From contig SFCN01000045.1 of the NCBI GenBank assembly GCA_004558595.1, positions 1-17,291 on the forward strand: a stretch of DNA of 17,291 bases, written 5' to 3'. The notes beneath the pieces were generated by a model. The model worked only from the letters and a program-made list of their open reading frames with translations, ran no database searches and had not been told where the DNA came from. This document shows, in pieces, positions 1-6,253 of the stretch (the stretch's first letter is position 1; the number at the start of each line of letters is the position of its first letter). Source of the stretch: Phascolarctobacterium sp. (GTDB lineage: Bacteria; Bacillota; Negativicutes; Acidaminococcales; Acidaminococcaceae). The translations under genes and the position numbers were made by a program.

Positions 1-1
1 T

Positions 2-241
2 CAGGGCACCGAAAAGGTGCTGGCTGCCTATACGATTACCGTAACCCACCGACCGGATATGGATGTGGTGACTAAGGCCCGTGCTGCTTATGAGAAGCTG
101 AAGGAGGAGGCCAATGATTTGAGCGATGCCATTGAGGCGGCAGCATTGACTTCGCGGATTCCTAAAGAGGCAGAGCCTACCTTCCCTGTGACTGCGGATT
201 TGGATTATGTGTATAAGCATTTGGAGGAATATGTAGCTTAA
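2..241 (+). CDS. C-terminal end of an unrecognised protein (5' truncated by the window)
   Basis: An open frame enters from the left edge and ends with TAA at 239-241, giving about 79 C-terminal residues. The frame is open right to the edge, so the GTG at 17 need not be a start. The visible part begins with a short hydrophobic, beta-like stretch (LAAYTITVTHRPD), then a charged, probably helical segment rich in Ala, Glu and Lys, and ends in EEYVA. I do not recognise the family and see no catalytic motif, membrane segment or metal-binding cluster. Codon choice resembles that of the neighbouring plus-strand genes, so it is very likely a real gene end. No hairpin terminator follows immediately; the first good one is at 571-605. 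Confidence 0.7.
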   Translation, partial: QGTEKVLAAYTITVTHRPDMDVVTKARAAYEKLKEEANDLSDAIEAAALTSRIPKEAEPTFPVTADLDYVYKHLEEYVA

Positions 242-606
242 TTTAAAGCTTAATAGGGTGAACGATATTGTTAGCGACTTGTTAGATGGACGGGATATCT
301 TCAAGATACTTGCATTGAAAGTAAGGTTATCTTCTTGATGAAATCTCTTTCATCCATGCGATAAAAAGGAGTATAAACGTCAGTGAAGAGGGATGGGGGA
401 TAAAGATCGCAACCTCATAAGCCCGAATGCGGATGCTCTCGAAGCCATACTCAGTAAAACCGCTAACAACAACAGACGCCAACAGCTAACTGCGATAACA
501 CGCTAACACGTTTATCTTAGTCAGTTCTAGCGGTGCTAATGAATATGTAGTAGCCTTGTTAATATAAAGGGCGGCCTAAGGCTTAGCCAAAGGCCGCTCT
601 TTTATA
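242..606 (+). other. Gene-free stretch: candidate structured RNA or long leader
   Basis: This 365-base stretch holds no credible ORF but is full of complementary segments. TTGTTAGCG at 268-276 can pair with CGCTAACAA at 461-469 (9 bp). ACCGCTA at 459-465 can pair with TAGCGGT at 528-534. AAGATA at 303-308 can pair with TATCTT at 329-334. GCTAAC occurs three times (462, 485, 502). The stretch ends in a strong intrinsic terminator (571-605) placed 6 bases before the ribosome binding site of the next gene. It could be an independent RNA, the 3' end of the upstream transcript, or a regulatory leader. I checked from memory for tmRNA, RNase P, SRP and T-box hallmarks and found none, so no family is assigned. 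Confidence 0.35.
571..605 (+). terminator. Intrinsic terminator ahead of the small basic ORF
   Basis: GCGGCCT (571-577) pairs with AGGCCGC (591-597). Inside the loop GGC (580-582) pairs with GCC (586-588). The stem is followed by TCTTTTAT. The outer stem is 7 bp and almost all G/C. It ends 6 bases before the GGAGG of the gene at 624, so it can act either as terminator of the upstream transcript or as an attenuator of that gene. Confidence 0.75.
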
Positions 607-623
607 AAAGTGGAGGATATGGA

Positions 624-815
624 ATGGAAAAATTTATTGCCTTTGAAAAGCTATCTAAAAAGGAACAGAGAAAGCTCAATTCCGCTAAGCGTGGTAGCTG
701 GGGCTTAGTGAAGCCTATTACCAAGGTAAAAGAATCTGCGAAGATTTATAATCGTAAAAAGAAGCAGGATTTTAGAAGCTTTGATGGTTTCCAAAGTCCT
801 GCTTTTTGCTTTTGA
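624..815 (+). CDS. Small basic protein with a terminator inside its reading frame; candidate tmRNA-controlled rescue factor
   Basis: A 63-codon ORF starts with ATG at 624, with GGAGG at 612-616 seven bases upstream, an excellent ribosome binding site. The protein is strongly basic (EKLSKKEQRKL, then KRGSWG, then KVKESAKIYNRKKK) with no signal peptide or membrane segment. I have the impression of a conserved small-protein core of the form W-G-x(3)-P-x-T-K ... Y-N-R-K-K in Firmicutes, but cannot name a family. The last 15 or so codons (QDFRSF...AFCF) look unlike the core and coincide with a hairpin and T-run at 762-812. The TGA stop (813-815) comes after the T-run, so most transcripts should end before the stop codon. 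That is the layout of arfA and brfA, whose products rescue stalled ribosomes when tmRNA fails. The function is inference; the ORF itself is well supported. Confidence 0.65.
   Translation: MEKFIAFEKLSKKEQRKLNSAKRGSWGLVKPITKVKESAKIYNRKKKQDFRSFDGFQSPAFCF
762..812 (+). terminator. Intrinsic terminator overlapping the 3' end of the small ORF
   Basis: AAGCAGGA (762-769) pairs with TCCTGCTT (797-804). An inner stem CTTTG (779-783) pairs with CAAAG (792-796), leaving a 9-base bulge on the left side. The stem runs into TTTTT (803-807) and, after GC, TTTT (810-813). All of it lies upstream of, or runs into, the TGA stop at 813-815 of the frame opened at 624. The stem is not very GC-rich, so efficiency is uncertain. 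Confidence 0.6.
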
Positions 816-904
816 TGGGTATAATTTTTCTATTGGAGTTTCTGAGAAATAAACGTCCCTCGTGATGTTTCTTCTCAACACATGAATGCATACAAAATTT
901 ATTA

Positions 905-933
905 TTGACATTTACAGTTTCGGCGTTTATACT
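905..933 (+). promoter_or_regulatory. Consensus sigma-70/A promoter
   Basis: TTGACA (905-910) and TATACT (928-933) are separated by exactly 17 bp. Initiation would be near 940. The transcript meets a strong terminator at 963-996, so it would be only some 55 bases unless it reads through to sbcD at 1096. Confidence 0.7.
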
Positions 934-962
934 ATGCGTATAGACAAAATAAAGGCAAGGAA

Positions 963-996
963 GTCTGGCTGCAAGCTTAAGCAGCCAGGCTTTTTT
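963..996 (+). terminator. Intrinsic terminator upstream of sbcD
   Basis: GTCTGGCTGC (963-972) pairs with GCAGCCAGGC (981-990) through 10 bp including one G-T wobble. The loop is AAGCTTAA and TTTTTT (991-996) follows. It sits only about 25 bases downstream of the predicted start of the promoter at 905-933 and about 100 bases before sbcD. Confidence 0.8.
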
Positions 997-1037
997 CATT
1001 TTCTGCTCAGGCTGAGGGTGGGTACAGTCCCATCTTA

Positions 1038-1046
1038 TGGTATAAT
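1038..1046 (+). promoter_or_regulatory. Extended -10 promoter element for sbcDC
   Basis: TGG followed by TATAAT (1041-1046) makes a perfect extended -10 element. No good -35 hexamer is visible 17 bp upstream, which extended -10 promoters can tolerate. It lies 50 bases before the sbcD start and downstream of the terminator at 963-996, so it is the likely sbcDC promoter. Confidence 0.55.
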
Positions 1047-1095
1047 TAATGGTAACAGAAACTGATTCGTTGTGAAGGAGGATTGAGGGAGCATC

Positions 1096-2364
1096 ATGAA
1101 GATTGCGCATATTGCCGATACCCATTTTGGCAAGGACTTAAAAAAGATAAATTTTGCAGATTATGACCAACCCTTTTGGTTAGAAAAATTCCTAGAAGAT
1201 ATCCAAAAGGAGCAGGTAGAGGTCGTCCTCATGGCTGGGGATATTTATGATGATAAAATCCAGCCCATTAAGGCCATTAATTTATTTGGCACCTTTTTAG
1301 AAAGGCTGAATGACCTGAATATTATTGTTTTTATTGTGCCGGGAAACCACGACCAAGCTGATAGATTGGCTGCCAATAGCAAGCTTTTGCAAAAGCAAAA
1401 TATTTACTTCGCCAATGAACTGACCAGGGAGCTGGTACATAAGGCACTGCCCCTAGCTTCTGGCACGGAGGTTAATTTTTGGCTGTTACCATATGTGGAG
1501 CCCCTCAATGTGCGTCGGGTGCTGGGCCGTGACGATATCACCAGCTACGACAGCGCCGTGCGGGAGCTGCTCAGGCTGCAGCCCTTGAACAATGAGGACG
1601 TGAATATTATTGTAGCTCATCAAAATGTGCTGGCAGGGGCTACGGAGCGTATTTTAAACGACCATGAGGTGGATATAGGCTACAGTGGCGAGGTGGATTA
1701 TACTGCCTTTGACGGCTTTGATTATGTGGCTCTGGGGCATATCCACGGCATGCAAGCTATAGGTCGGGACGGGGTACGCTACGCAGGAGCACCATTGCAG
1801 TACGATTTTTCTGAGGAGGGACGCAAAAAGGGTTATCTCTTAATAGAAATAAATGGCAAAAATGAGCTGAAAATTACGGAAAAAGAGCTGCCCCTGCCCC
1901 ATGAGGTGATGGTGCTGCCTAAGGGAGCTGCGGCCGCGACCCTAGAGGAATTACTGGAAATGGGCAAGCAGCTTAATGATAAGGAAAAATACTATTTTAA
2001 AGTACGTATTTGGAATAGCTCCTTGGTGGGCAAGGCTCAGGAGCAGCTTTATGCTGTGTTTGGTCAAAATAATTTGCTAGAAACAGAGATCGTCCGTGAG
2101 GGAGCCAGCAGCTACGCCATTGCCAATGCTAAGGGCAGCAGTGGTCGCACCCTGGAGGAAAATTTCGCCTACTTCTACAAGGATAGGAATAAGCAGGAGC
2201 TGGATGCTAAGGGAAGACTGGTGGTGGCCAAGATTATTGAGCAGCAGCAAAATGATGGCTATATTGGAGCTATGGGCACGGGCAGCGAGAAGGAGGCCTA
2301 TAAGCAGGCGGCCTTCGCTAAGCTTATCGCGGCCTTGGAAGAGGAATTGGAGGATGAAGCATGA
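1096..2364 (+). CDS. sbcD: Exonuclease subunit SbcD (Mre11-type)
   Basis: This 422-residue protein is the nuclease subunit of the SbcCD complex, which opens DNA hairpins and processes blocked or double-strand ends in an ATP- and Mn-dependent way in the nucleoid. The metallophosphoesterase metal ligands are visible in order: D8-x-H10 (ADTH), GD at 48-49 (MAGDIYD), GNHD at 83-86, H175 (VAHQN) and GHIH at 214-217. The N-terminal phosphoesterase domain covers about residues 1-245, followed by a capping/DNA-binding region. The ATG at 1096 gives the usual start (MKIAHIADTH). Upstream GGAGG at 1077-1081 is distant, while GAGGGAG at 1085-1091 is closer. The stop overlaps the sbcC start by 4 bases (ATGA), pointing to translational coupling of the two subunits. 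No abnormality seen. Confidence 0.95.
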   Translation: MKIAHIADTHFGKDLKKINFADYDQPFWLEKFLEDIQKEQVEVVLMAGDIYDDKIQPIKAINLFGTFLERLNDLNIIVFIVPGNHDQADRLAANSKLLQKQNIYFANELTRELVHKALPLASGTEVNFWLLPYVEPLNVRRVLGRDDITSYDSAVRELLRLQPLNNEDVNIIVAHQNVLAGATERILNDHEVDIGYSGEVDYTAFDGFDYVALGHIHGMQAIGRDGVRYAGAPLQYDFSEEGRKKGYLLIEINGKNELKITEKELPLPHEVMVLPKGAAAATLEELLEMGKQLNDKEKYYFKVRIWNSSLVGKAQEQLYAVFGQNNLLETEIVREGASSYAIANAKGSSGRTLEENFAYFYKDRNKQELDAKGRLVVAKIIEQQQNDGYIGAMGTGSEKEAYKQAAFAKLIAALEEELEDEA

Positions 2365-5300
2365 AATTTATTAAACTAAAGCTAGCAGCCTTTTTATCCT
2401 TCAAGGACAGAACGGAAATCAATTTTGCTCAGTTTGGCAATAAGCTGATCCTGCTCTTCGGTGGCAGCGGCGTGGGCAAAACGGCGATTTTTGATGGCAT
2501 TACCTTTGCCCTGTATGGCAGGGGCAGCGGCAAGGACCGCTGCGCTGGTAAGGTTGAGGATTATCACAGCGATTTCGCCAAGGAGCAGGACGAGCAGGGT
2601 AACGTGATTTATCACGGGCCCATGCTGGTGGAGCTGGAGTTTGAGCATGATGGTCAGCAATATATTGTTACCCGGGAAATAAAATGGGGTGAGAATGGTA
2701 AAAATAAGGGCTTTACCTACGAGATGGAGCTAAAATGCGAGGGCATTTCCCTAGTCAGCGATACGAAAAAGGCCAGCAATGGTACCTTCGCCGGTAATTT
2801 CCCCGATAAGGTCTCCGCAAGAATTGTGGAAATGCTGGGCCTCAATGCGGACCAGTTCAGTCAAGTGGTAATTTTAGCTCAGGGCGAATTTGCCAAATTC
2901 CTCAATGCTAACGCTCAGGATAGGGAAGCAATATTGACCAAGCTGGTGGATAACGAGGATTACGTGGACTTTCAGCTGCGTCTGCGAGAAATGAAGAATT
3001 ATCTGAAGCGAGTGATCGACGGCATTGACGGAGAGATTCAGCAGCATTTAAATATCCTGAGGGGACGTCCCACCATTAGTGAGGAAGAAAAAAGTCAATA
3101 TACAGTGGTGGATGAGCAGCTTTTAGTGTCGCTGCGTACTAACCTTGAGAGCAAGGTGCAGCAAATTAAGGCTTTACAAGGGACTATTGAGGAGCAGGAG
3201 GCTAAGGTTAACCAGCTCAATGGGCAAAAGGGTGCTGCGGATGAGCAGAATAAGCTTTTTGATAATCAAACCAAGCAGTTAGCAGAAGCTCAGGCAGGTC
3301 TTGCCGATTTACAAAGAAGGTTTGATATTGCCCGTTGGGAAAAAGTGCTGGCAGATTTAGTCAAGCTGCAGGAAATTTTGCCCCAGTTTGAGGCCTTTAG
3401 CTCTGCTTCCCAAGAGCTGCAGGATAATAAGGAAGCAATAAGCAGCTTGGAGCAAGGAATTGCCCAAAATAAACTGCAGGAGGTAGGCTTAGCCCAAGCG
3501 AAAACAGCAGTGGAGCAGGAGCATACGCCTCAAATTAGCATCCTTGAAGGAAATGTGCAAAGGTTGGAAAAGGCCCTGCCCCTATATGATAATTTGCATG
3601 CAGCAAGGGAGCTGCTTCAGAAATTGGTCAAGGCCTTAACAAGTGCAGAAGACAAGGTAAAAGCTAGTCAAGCCGCTTATGAAAAGGCCTTGGCCGCTAA
3701 GGAAGATTGCGAGCAGCAATTAACTGCTTTAGGTAATGTGGCGGCTCGCAAGGCAGAGCTGGAGGCACAGGTGCGAGAGGCGAAGCAGTCTGTCCAAGAG
3801 CTGCACAAGCTGCAGGAGGATGTAGAGGAGGCTCAGCGTAAGCTGGCCCTTTATGAAAAAGATAAGCAGAAGGAGCAGCAAGCAGAGCAGGAGAAAAATA
3901 CTTGTTTAGCGGCCTATGATCTTGCTCAGCAGGAGTATTACCTAGCGGAGCAAAAATTCCAGAGCGGCAGCATCGCCAATAAGGTGCGTGAGCATGCCCA
4001 AGCAAAGCAGCTTACTGAGGTGGAATGCCCCGTGTGCCACACAGTGCATAGGGTCGAAGCCTTAAGTCAATGGGAAAGCTGCGGGGAGCTGCCGGAAAAA
4101 AATGCTTTGGTCGAGGCGGAGAGAATGCATAAGCAGGCTGTGGAAAAATTTGTGGCTGCTCAAACAGCAAGAGCCGCCAGCAAGGTAGCCTATGAGATTG
4201 ACCAGCAAAACACGCTACAGAGGGCACAAAAGCTTTTGGAGCGTCCTTTGAGCTGGGAGGAGCTCCAGAATATGGCTAAGCCTAGCAATCCAGTGGCCCA
4301 GGCTTTGGGCCACTGGCAGCAGGAAAAGGAGCGGCGGACTCAGGCCTTCGCGGCCGCGAAGGCCCAGGCTGAGCAGCAAAGCAAGCTGCAGCAAGGCTTG
4401 GAGCAGGCCAAGGCAAGTCTGCCAAGCCTGAAAAAGGCTTGGGATACCGGTGTCCTCGCTAGGGATAAGGCGAAGCAGGCTGTGGACGAGCAAAAAAATG
4501 CAGTCGCCACCGTCCAGGGCATGCTAGCGGGCTGCCCTGGGACGAAGGAGCAGGGGCTGGCTGAGCTGGCCCAGGCTAAGCAAGAAAAAAAGGCCTTGCA
4601 GCAGGCGGTGCTTGCTGCTGCAGAGGCCTGGCAGGCCTGCGTCAGGGCCATTGCAAAGTGCAAGGGCCAGCTAGAGCAGGCCCTGCAAAATCGCCATACC
4701 CTAGAGGAGAAGCTGGTCAGCTGTGAGAGCAACTATCACGCAGCCTTGGCAGGCTGCGCTGTAAGCGAGGCTGAATTCTTCAGGATGCACGAGGACTGTA
4801 AGGATAGAAACGGCGCCAAGCTGACCAGCAATAACGTGGCTGGAGCTACCCATAGTACCCGGGACAAAGTGGATGAATATAGAAGGGTGGAGTCCGGCTA
4901 TCTCCACACCATCGCCAGCCTTAGCTCAGAGCTTAAGGGTAAGCAGCGCATAGATACCACAGCTCTTGTTAACGCCATCAACGGCTTAAACGCTACCTTA
5001 AAGGAGAACAAGGAAGCCAAGGCGACGCTGCAAACGGATAAGGAGTTTAACGAGCAGACACTGACTAAGGTTTCGGCCTGCTTTAAAAACAGGCTTAAGA
5101 AGCAGAAGGTCTATCGGGTGCTGGAGCCCTTGGCAGAGGCTGCCAACGGCACCATTTCCTTTAATCGCTATGTTTTAGAGGATTTGTTCTGCTCCATGCT
5201 GGATAAGGCCAACGATAGGCTCAGCGTTTTGTGCAGCGGTCAGTATGAGCTGCGGCCCATCCAGGAGGGTCAGGCCAAGAAGAATACGGGTCTGGGCTTT

Positions 5301-5654
5301 ACGGTCTACGATTGCATTAACCAGAGCCATCGGGAAAGCGGCGCCAATTCTGGCGGTGAAAAGTTTGAGATTTCCCTTTCCTTGGCCCTGGGCCTATCAG
5401 ATATCGTGCAAAGCTGTAGCAAGAAGGCCAGCCGTATCGAAAGCCTCTTTATAGATGAAGGCTTTGGCACTCTGGGCAAGGAGGAGCTGGAAAAAACCAA
5501 GCGCTTGCTCCTAGAGTTGTCCGGTGGCTCACGGCAAATCGGCATCATTTCCCATAATCCGGTGCTGGAGGATGCTATTAAGAATCAAATCGTGGTAGAG
5601 CGGGACAAGCAAACTCGTTCCGGCACTAAGGTTAGCTTTAAAATGGACTTTTAA
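2361..5654 (+). CDS. sbcC: Exonuclease subunit SbcC (Rad50-like SMC ATPase)
   Basis: A 1097-residue ATPase partner of SbcD. The N-terminal half-domain has a Walker A, GGSGVGKT (34-41), and a Q-loop in LAQGEF (172-177). A long Gln/Ala/Glu-rich coiled coil follows, interrupted by the zinc hook CPVC at 556-559, through which two SbcC molecules dimerise. After the returning coiled coil, the C-terminal half-domain has the ABC signature SGGEK (997-1001), Walker B FIDEGFG with D1032 and E1033, and the H-loop at H1065. Length and layout are normal for the family. Two inverted repeats occur in the coding sequence at 4290-4364. The gene is coupled to sbcD by the ATGA overlap and ends 10 bases before a strong terminator. 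Together they act on hairpins and cruciforms formed at palindromes and on protein-blocked ends. Confidence 0.96.
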   Translation: MKFIKLKLAAFLSFKDRTEINFAQFGNKLILLFGGSGVGKTAIFDGITFALYGRGSGKDRCAGKVEDYHSDFAKEQDEQGNVIYHGPMLVELEFEHDGQQYIVTREIKWGENGKNKGFTYEMELKCEGISLVSDTKKASNGTFAGNFPDKVSARIVEMLGLNADQFSQVVILAQGEFAKFLNANAQDREAILTKLVDNEDYVDFQLRLREMKNYLKRVIDGIDGEIQQHLNILRGRPTISEEEKSQYTVVDEQLLVSLRTNLESKVQQIKALQGTIEEQEAKVNQLNGQKGAADEQNKLFDNQTKQLAEAQAGLADLQRRFDIARWEKVLADLVKLQEILPQFEAFSSASQELQDNKEAISSLEQGIAQNKLQEVGLAQAKTAVEQEHTPQISILEGNVQRLEKALPLYDNLHAARELLQKLVKALTSAEDKVKASQAAYEKALAAKEDCEQQLTALGNVAARKAELEAQVREAKQSVQELHKLQEDVEEAQRKLALYEKDKQKEQQAEQEKNTCLAAYDLAQQEYYLAEQKFQSGSIANKVREHAQAKQLTEVECPVCHTVHRVEALSQWESCGELPEKNALVEAERMHKQAVEKFVAAQTARAASKVAYEIDQQNTLQRAQKLLERPLSWEELQNMAKPSNPVAQALGHWQQEKERRTQAFAAAKAQAEQQSKLQQGLEQAKASLPSLKKAWDTGVLARDKAKQAVDEQKNAVATVQGMLAGCPGTKEQGLAELAQAKQEKKALQQAVLAAAEAWQACVRAIAKCKGQLEQALQNRHTLEEKLVSCESNYHAALAGCAVSEAEFFRMHEDCKDRNGAKLTSNNVAGATHSTRDKVDEYRRVESGYLHTIASLSSELKGKQRIDTTALVNAINGLNATLKENKEAKATLQTDKEFNEQTLTKVSACFKNRLKKQKVYRVLEPLAEAANGTISFNRYVLEDLFCSMLDKANDRLSVLCSGQYELRPIQEGQAKKNTGLGFTVYDCINQSHRESGANSGGEKFEISLSLALGLSDIVQSCSKKASRIESLFIDEGFGTLGKEELEKTKRLLLELSGGSRQIGIISHNPVLEDAIKNQIVVERDKQTRSGTKVSFKMDF
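4290..4364 (+). repeat. Two perfect inverted repeats inside sbcC
   Basis: An 11-bp perfect inverted repeat (arms 4290-4300 and 4306-4316, loop GGCTT) is followed 26 bases later by a 22-bp perfect palindrome centred on GCGGCCGC (4343-4364). A 10-mer GGCCCAGGCT occurs at 4295, 4361 and 4568. They encode the Ala/Gln-rich coiled coil after the zinc hook (AQA-type repeats), so part of the symmetry may simply reflect codon choice for GC-rich alanine and glutamine runs. Confidence 0.85.
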
Positions 5655-5664
5655 ACATAACGAA

Positions 5665-5699
5665 AAACACTCCGCAGGGGATGATGCGGAGTGTTTCTC
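5665..5699 (+). terminator. Intrinsic terminator of sbcDC
   Basis: AAACACTCCGCA (5665-5676) pairs perfectly with TGCGGAGTGTTT (5685-5696), a 12-bp stem with an 8-base loop, followed by CTCTT. It begins 10 bases after the sbcC stop. Confidence 0.85.
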
Positions 5700-5842
5700 T
5701 TAGGAAAGCTGTTTATGATGAATTTGATGGGAAGGGTGTAGCAGGTTTCATCCTTGCTACACCTATAGTATACTACACTCTAGTGGCAGAAAAAGGGCAA
5801 AGTATTGAAGAATTTGTGAAATCGGAGATTTTTAAAACATAA
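5684..5842 (+). CDS. Doubtful 52-codon ORF or gene remnant
   Basis: An open frame from ATG at 5684 (another in-frame ATG at 5681) to TAA at 5840-5842 gives 52 residues. The middle reads like real protein (YDEFDGKGVAGFILATPIVY, then an amphipathic EKGQSIEEFVKSEIFK end). However, the start lies in the loop of the sbcDC terminator and only a weak AGGGG is upstream, placed too close. A 9-bp inverted repeat, GGTGTAGCA (5735-5743) with TGCTACACC (5755-5763), lies within it. It may be the leftover 3' end of a deleted gene. I do not recognise the family and it may not be expressed. Confidence 0.3.
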   Translation: MRSVSLRKAVYDEFDGKGVAGFILATPIVYYTLVAEKGQSIEEFVKSEIFKT

Positions 5843-6166
5843 TATCTAATCTTATGAATTAAAGTATCTGATAATCTTATCGTCAATACAAGGAAATGTT
5901 TAATCAAGGGGAATACAAAAAGATAAGTGTAGCGTATGTTACACAAAAATGGAGGAATGTAAATTTGTCTTCCTGGAGTAAAATTTTTTTAGAAAATACT
6001 GTCCTTTGTATAAATACAAATTACTTTTTTGTCTTCCTTGTTTGTGCTGCTTAAAAACACAAAAGAGTTAATTATCGAAAAATGTCCACGAGATTATTGT
6101 AAAGATAAGCATGAAAAATGGTGAACATTCTGAAAAAGCTGGGTAAATGTTACACCTCCTAGGCAC
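5843..6166 (+). other. AT-rich spacer upstream of livJ
   Basis: No convincing gene. Visible items are a direct repeat ATGTTACAC at 5936-5944 and 6147-6155, an AT-rich inverted repeat TTTGTAT (6005-6011) with ATACAAA (6014-6020) followed by a T-rich run, and a GGAGG at 5951-5955 followed immediately by ATGTAA and then a possible 29-codon TTG frame (5965-6054) that I do not credit. The stretch is long enough to hold operators for regulation of the liv operon, but none is identified with confidence. Confidence 0.4.
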
Positions 6167-6195
6167 TTGCCAGAGCGTGCATACCGTGGTATAAT
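6167..6195 (+). promoter_or_regulatory. Promoter of the liv operon
   Basis: TTGCCA (6167-6172) and TATAAT (6190-6195) are separated by 17 bp, with a TG at 6187-6188 making an extended -10 as well. It lies 58 bases before the livJ ATG. A strong promoter fits the high-expression codon use of livJ. Confidence 0.8.
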
Positions 6196-6253
6196 CGGAA
6201 CATCAAATTGCTGCACATCTTTATGGCAGCGGGAGAAGAGAGGGAAACTCATT

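Noticed and set aside
327..482. A minus-strand frame of 51 codons from a TTG, with protein-like stretches (GFTEYGFESIRIRAYEV)
   Set aside because: No ATG start and no ribosome binding site upstream on the minus strand, and the frame runs antisense through the pairing-rich region, where open frames can arise by chance.
242..606. tmRNA, RNase P RNA, SRP RNA or T-box leader
   Set aside because: I looked for the tRNA-like ends and TTCGA arm of tmRNA, the conserved GAAAGTCC region of RNase P, the GGAAGGAAGCAGC apical loop of SRP RNA and the GGTGG T-box core. None is present.
772..1125. 117-codon minus-strand frame between the small ORF and sbcD
   Set aside because: It overlaps two plus-strand terminators, a consensus promoter and the start of sbcD; composition is not protein-like and no binding site precedes it.
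3697..4732. Several long minus-strand frames inside sbcC
   Set aside because: They are shadows of the GC-rich, Ala/Gln-rich coiled-coil coding sequence, which leaves opposite frames open.
5965..6054. 29-codon frame from TTG nine bases after a GGAGG, ending in a hydrophobic stretch
   Set aside because: The rare start and very short length are not enough, and a start-stop ATGTAA lies between the GGAGG and the TTG. It could be a small membrane peptide, but nothing else supports it.
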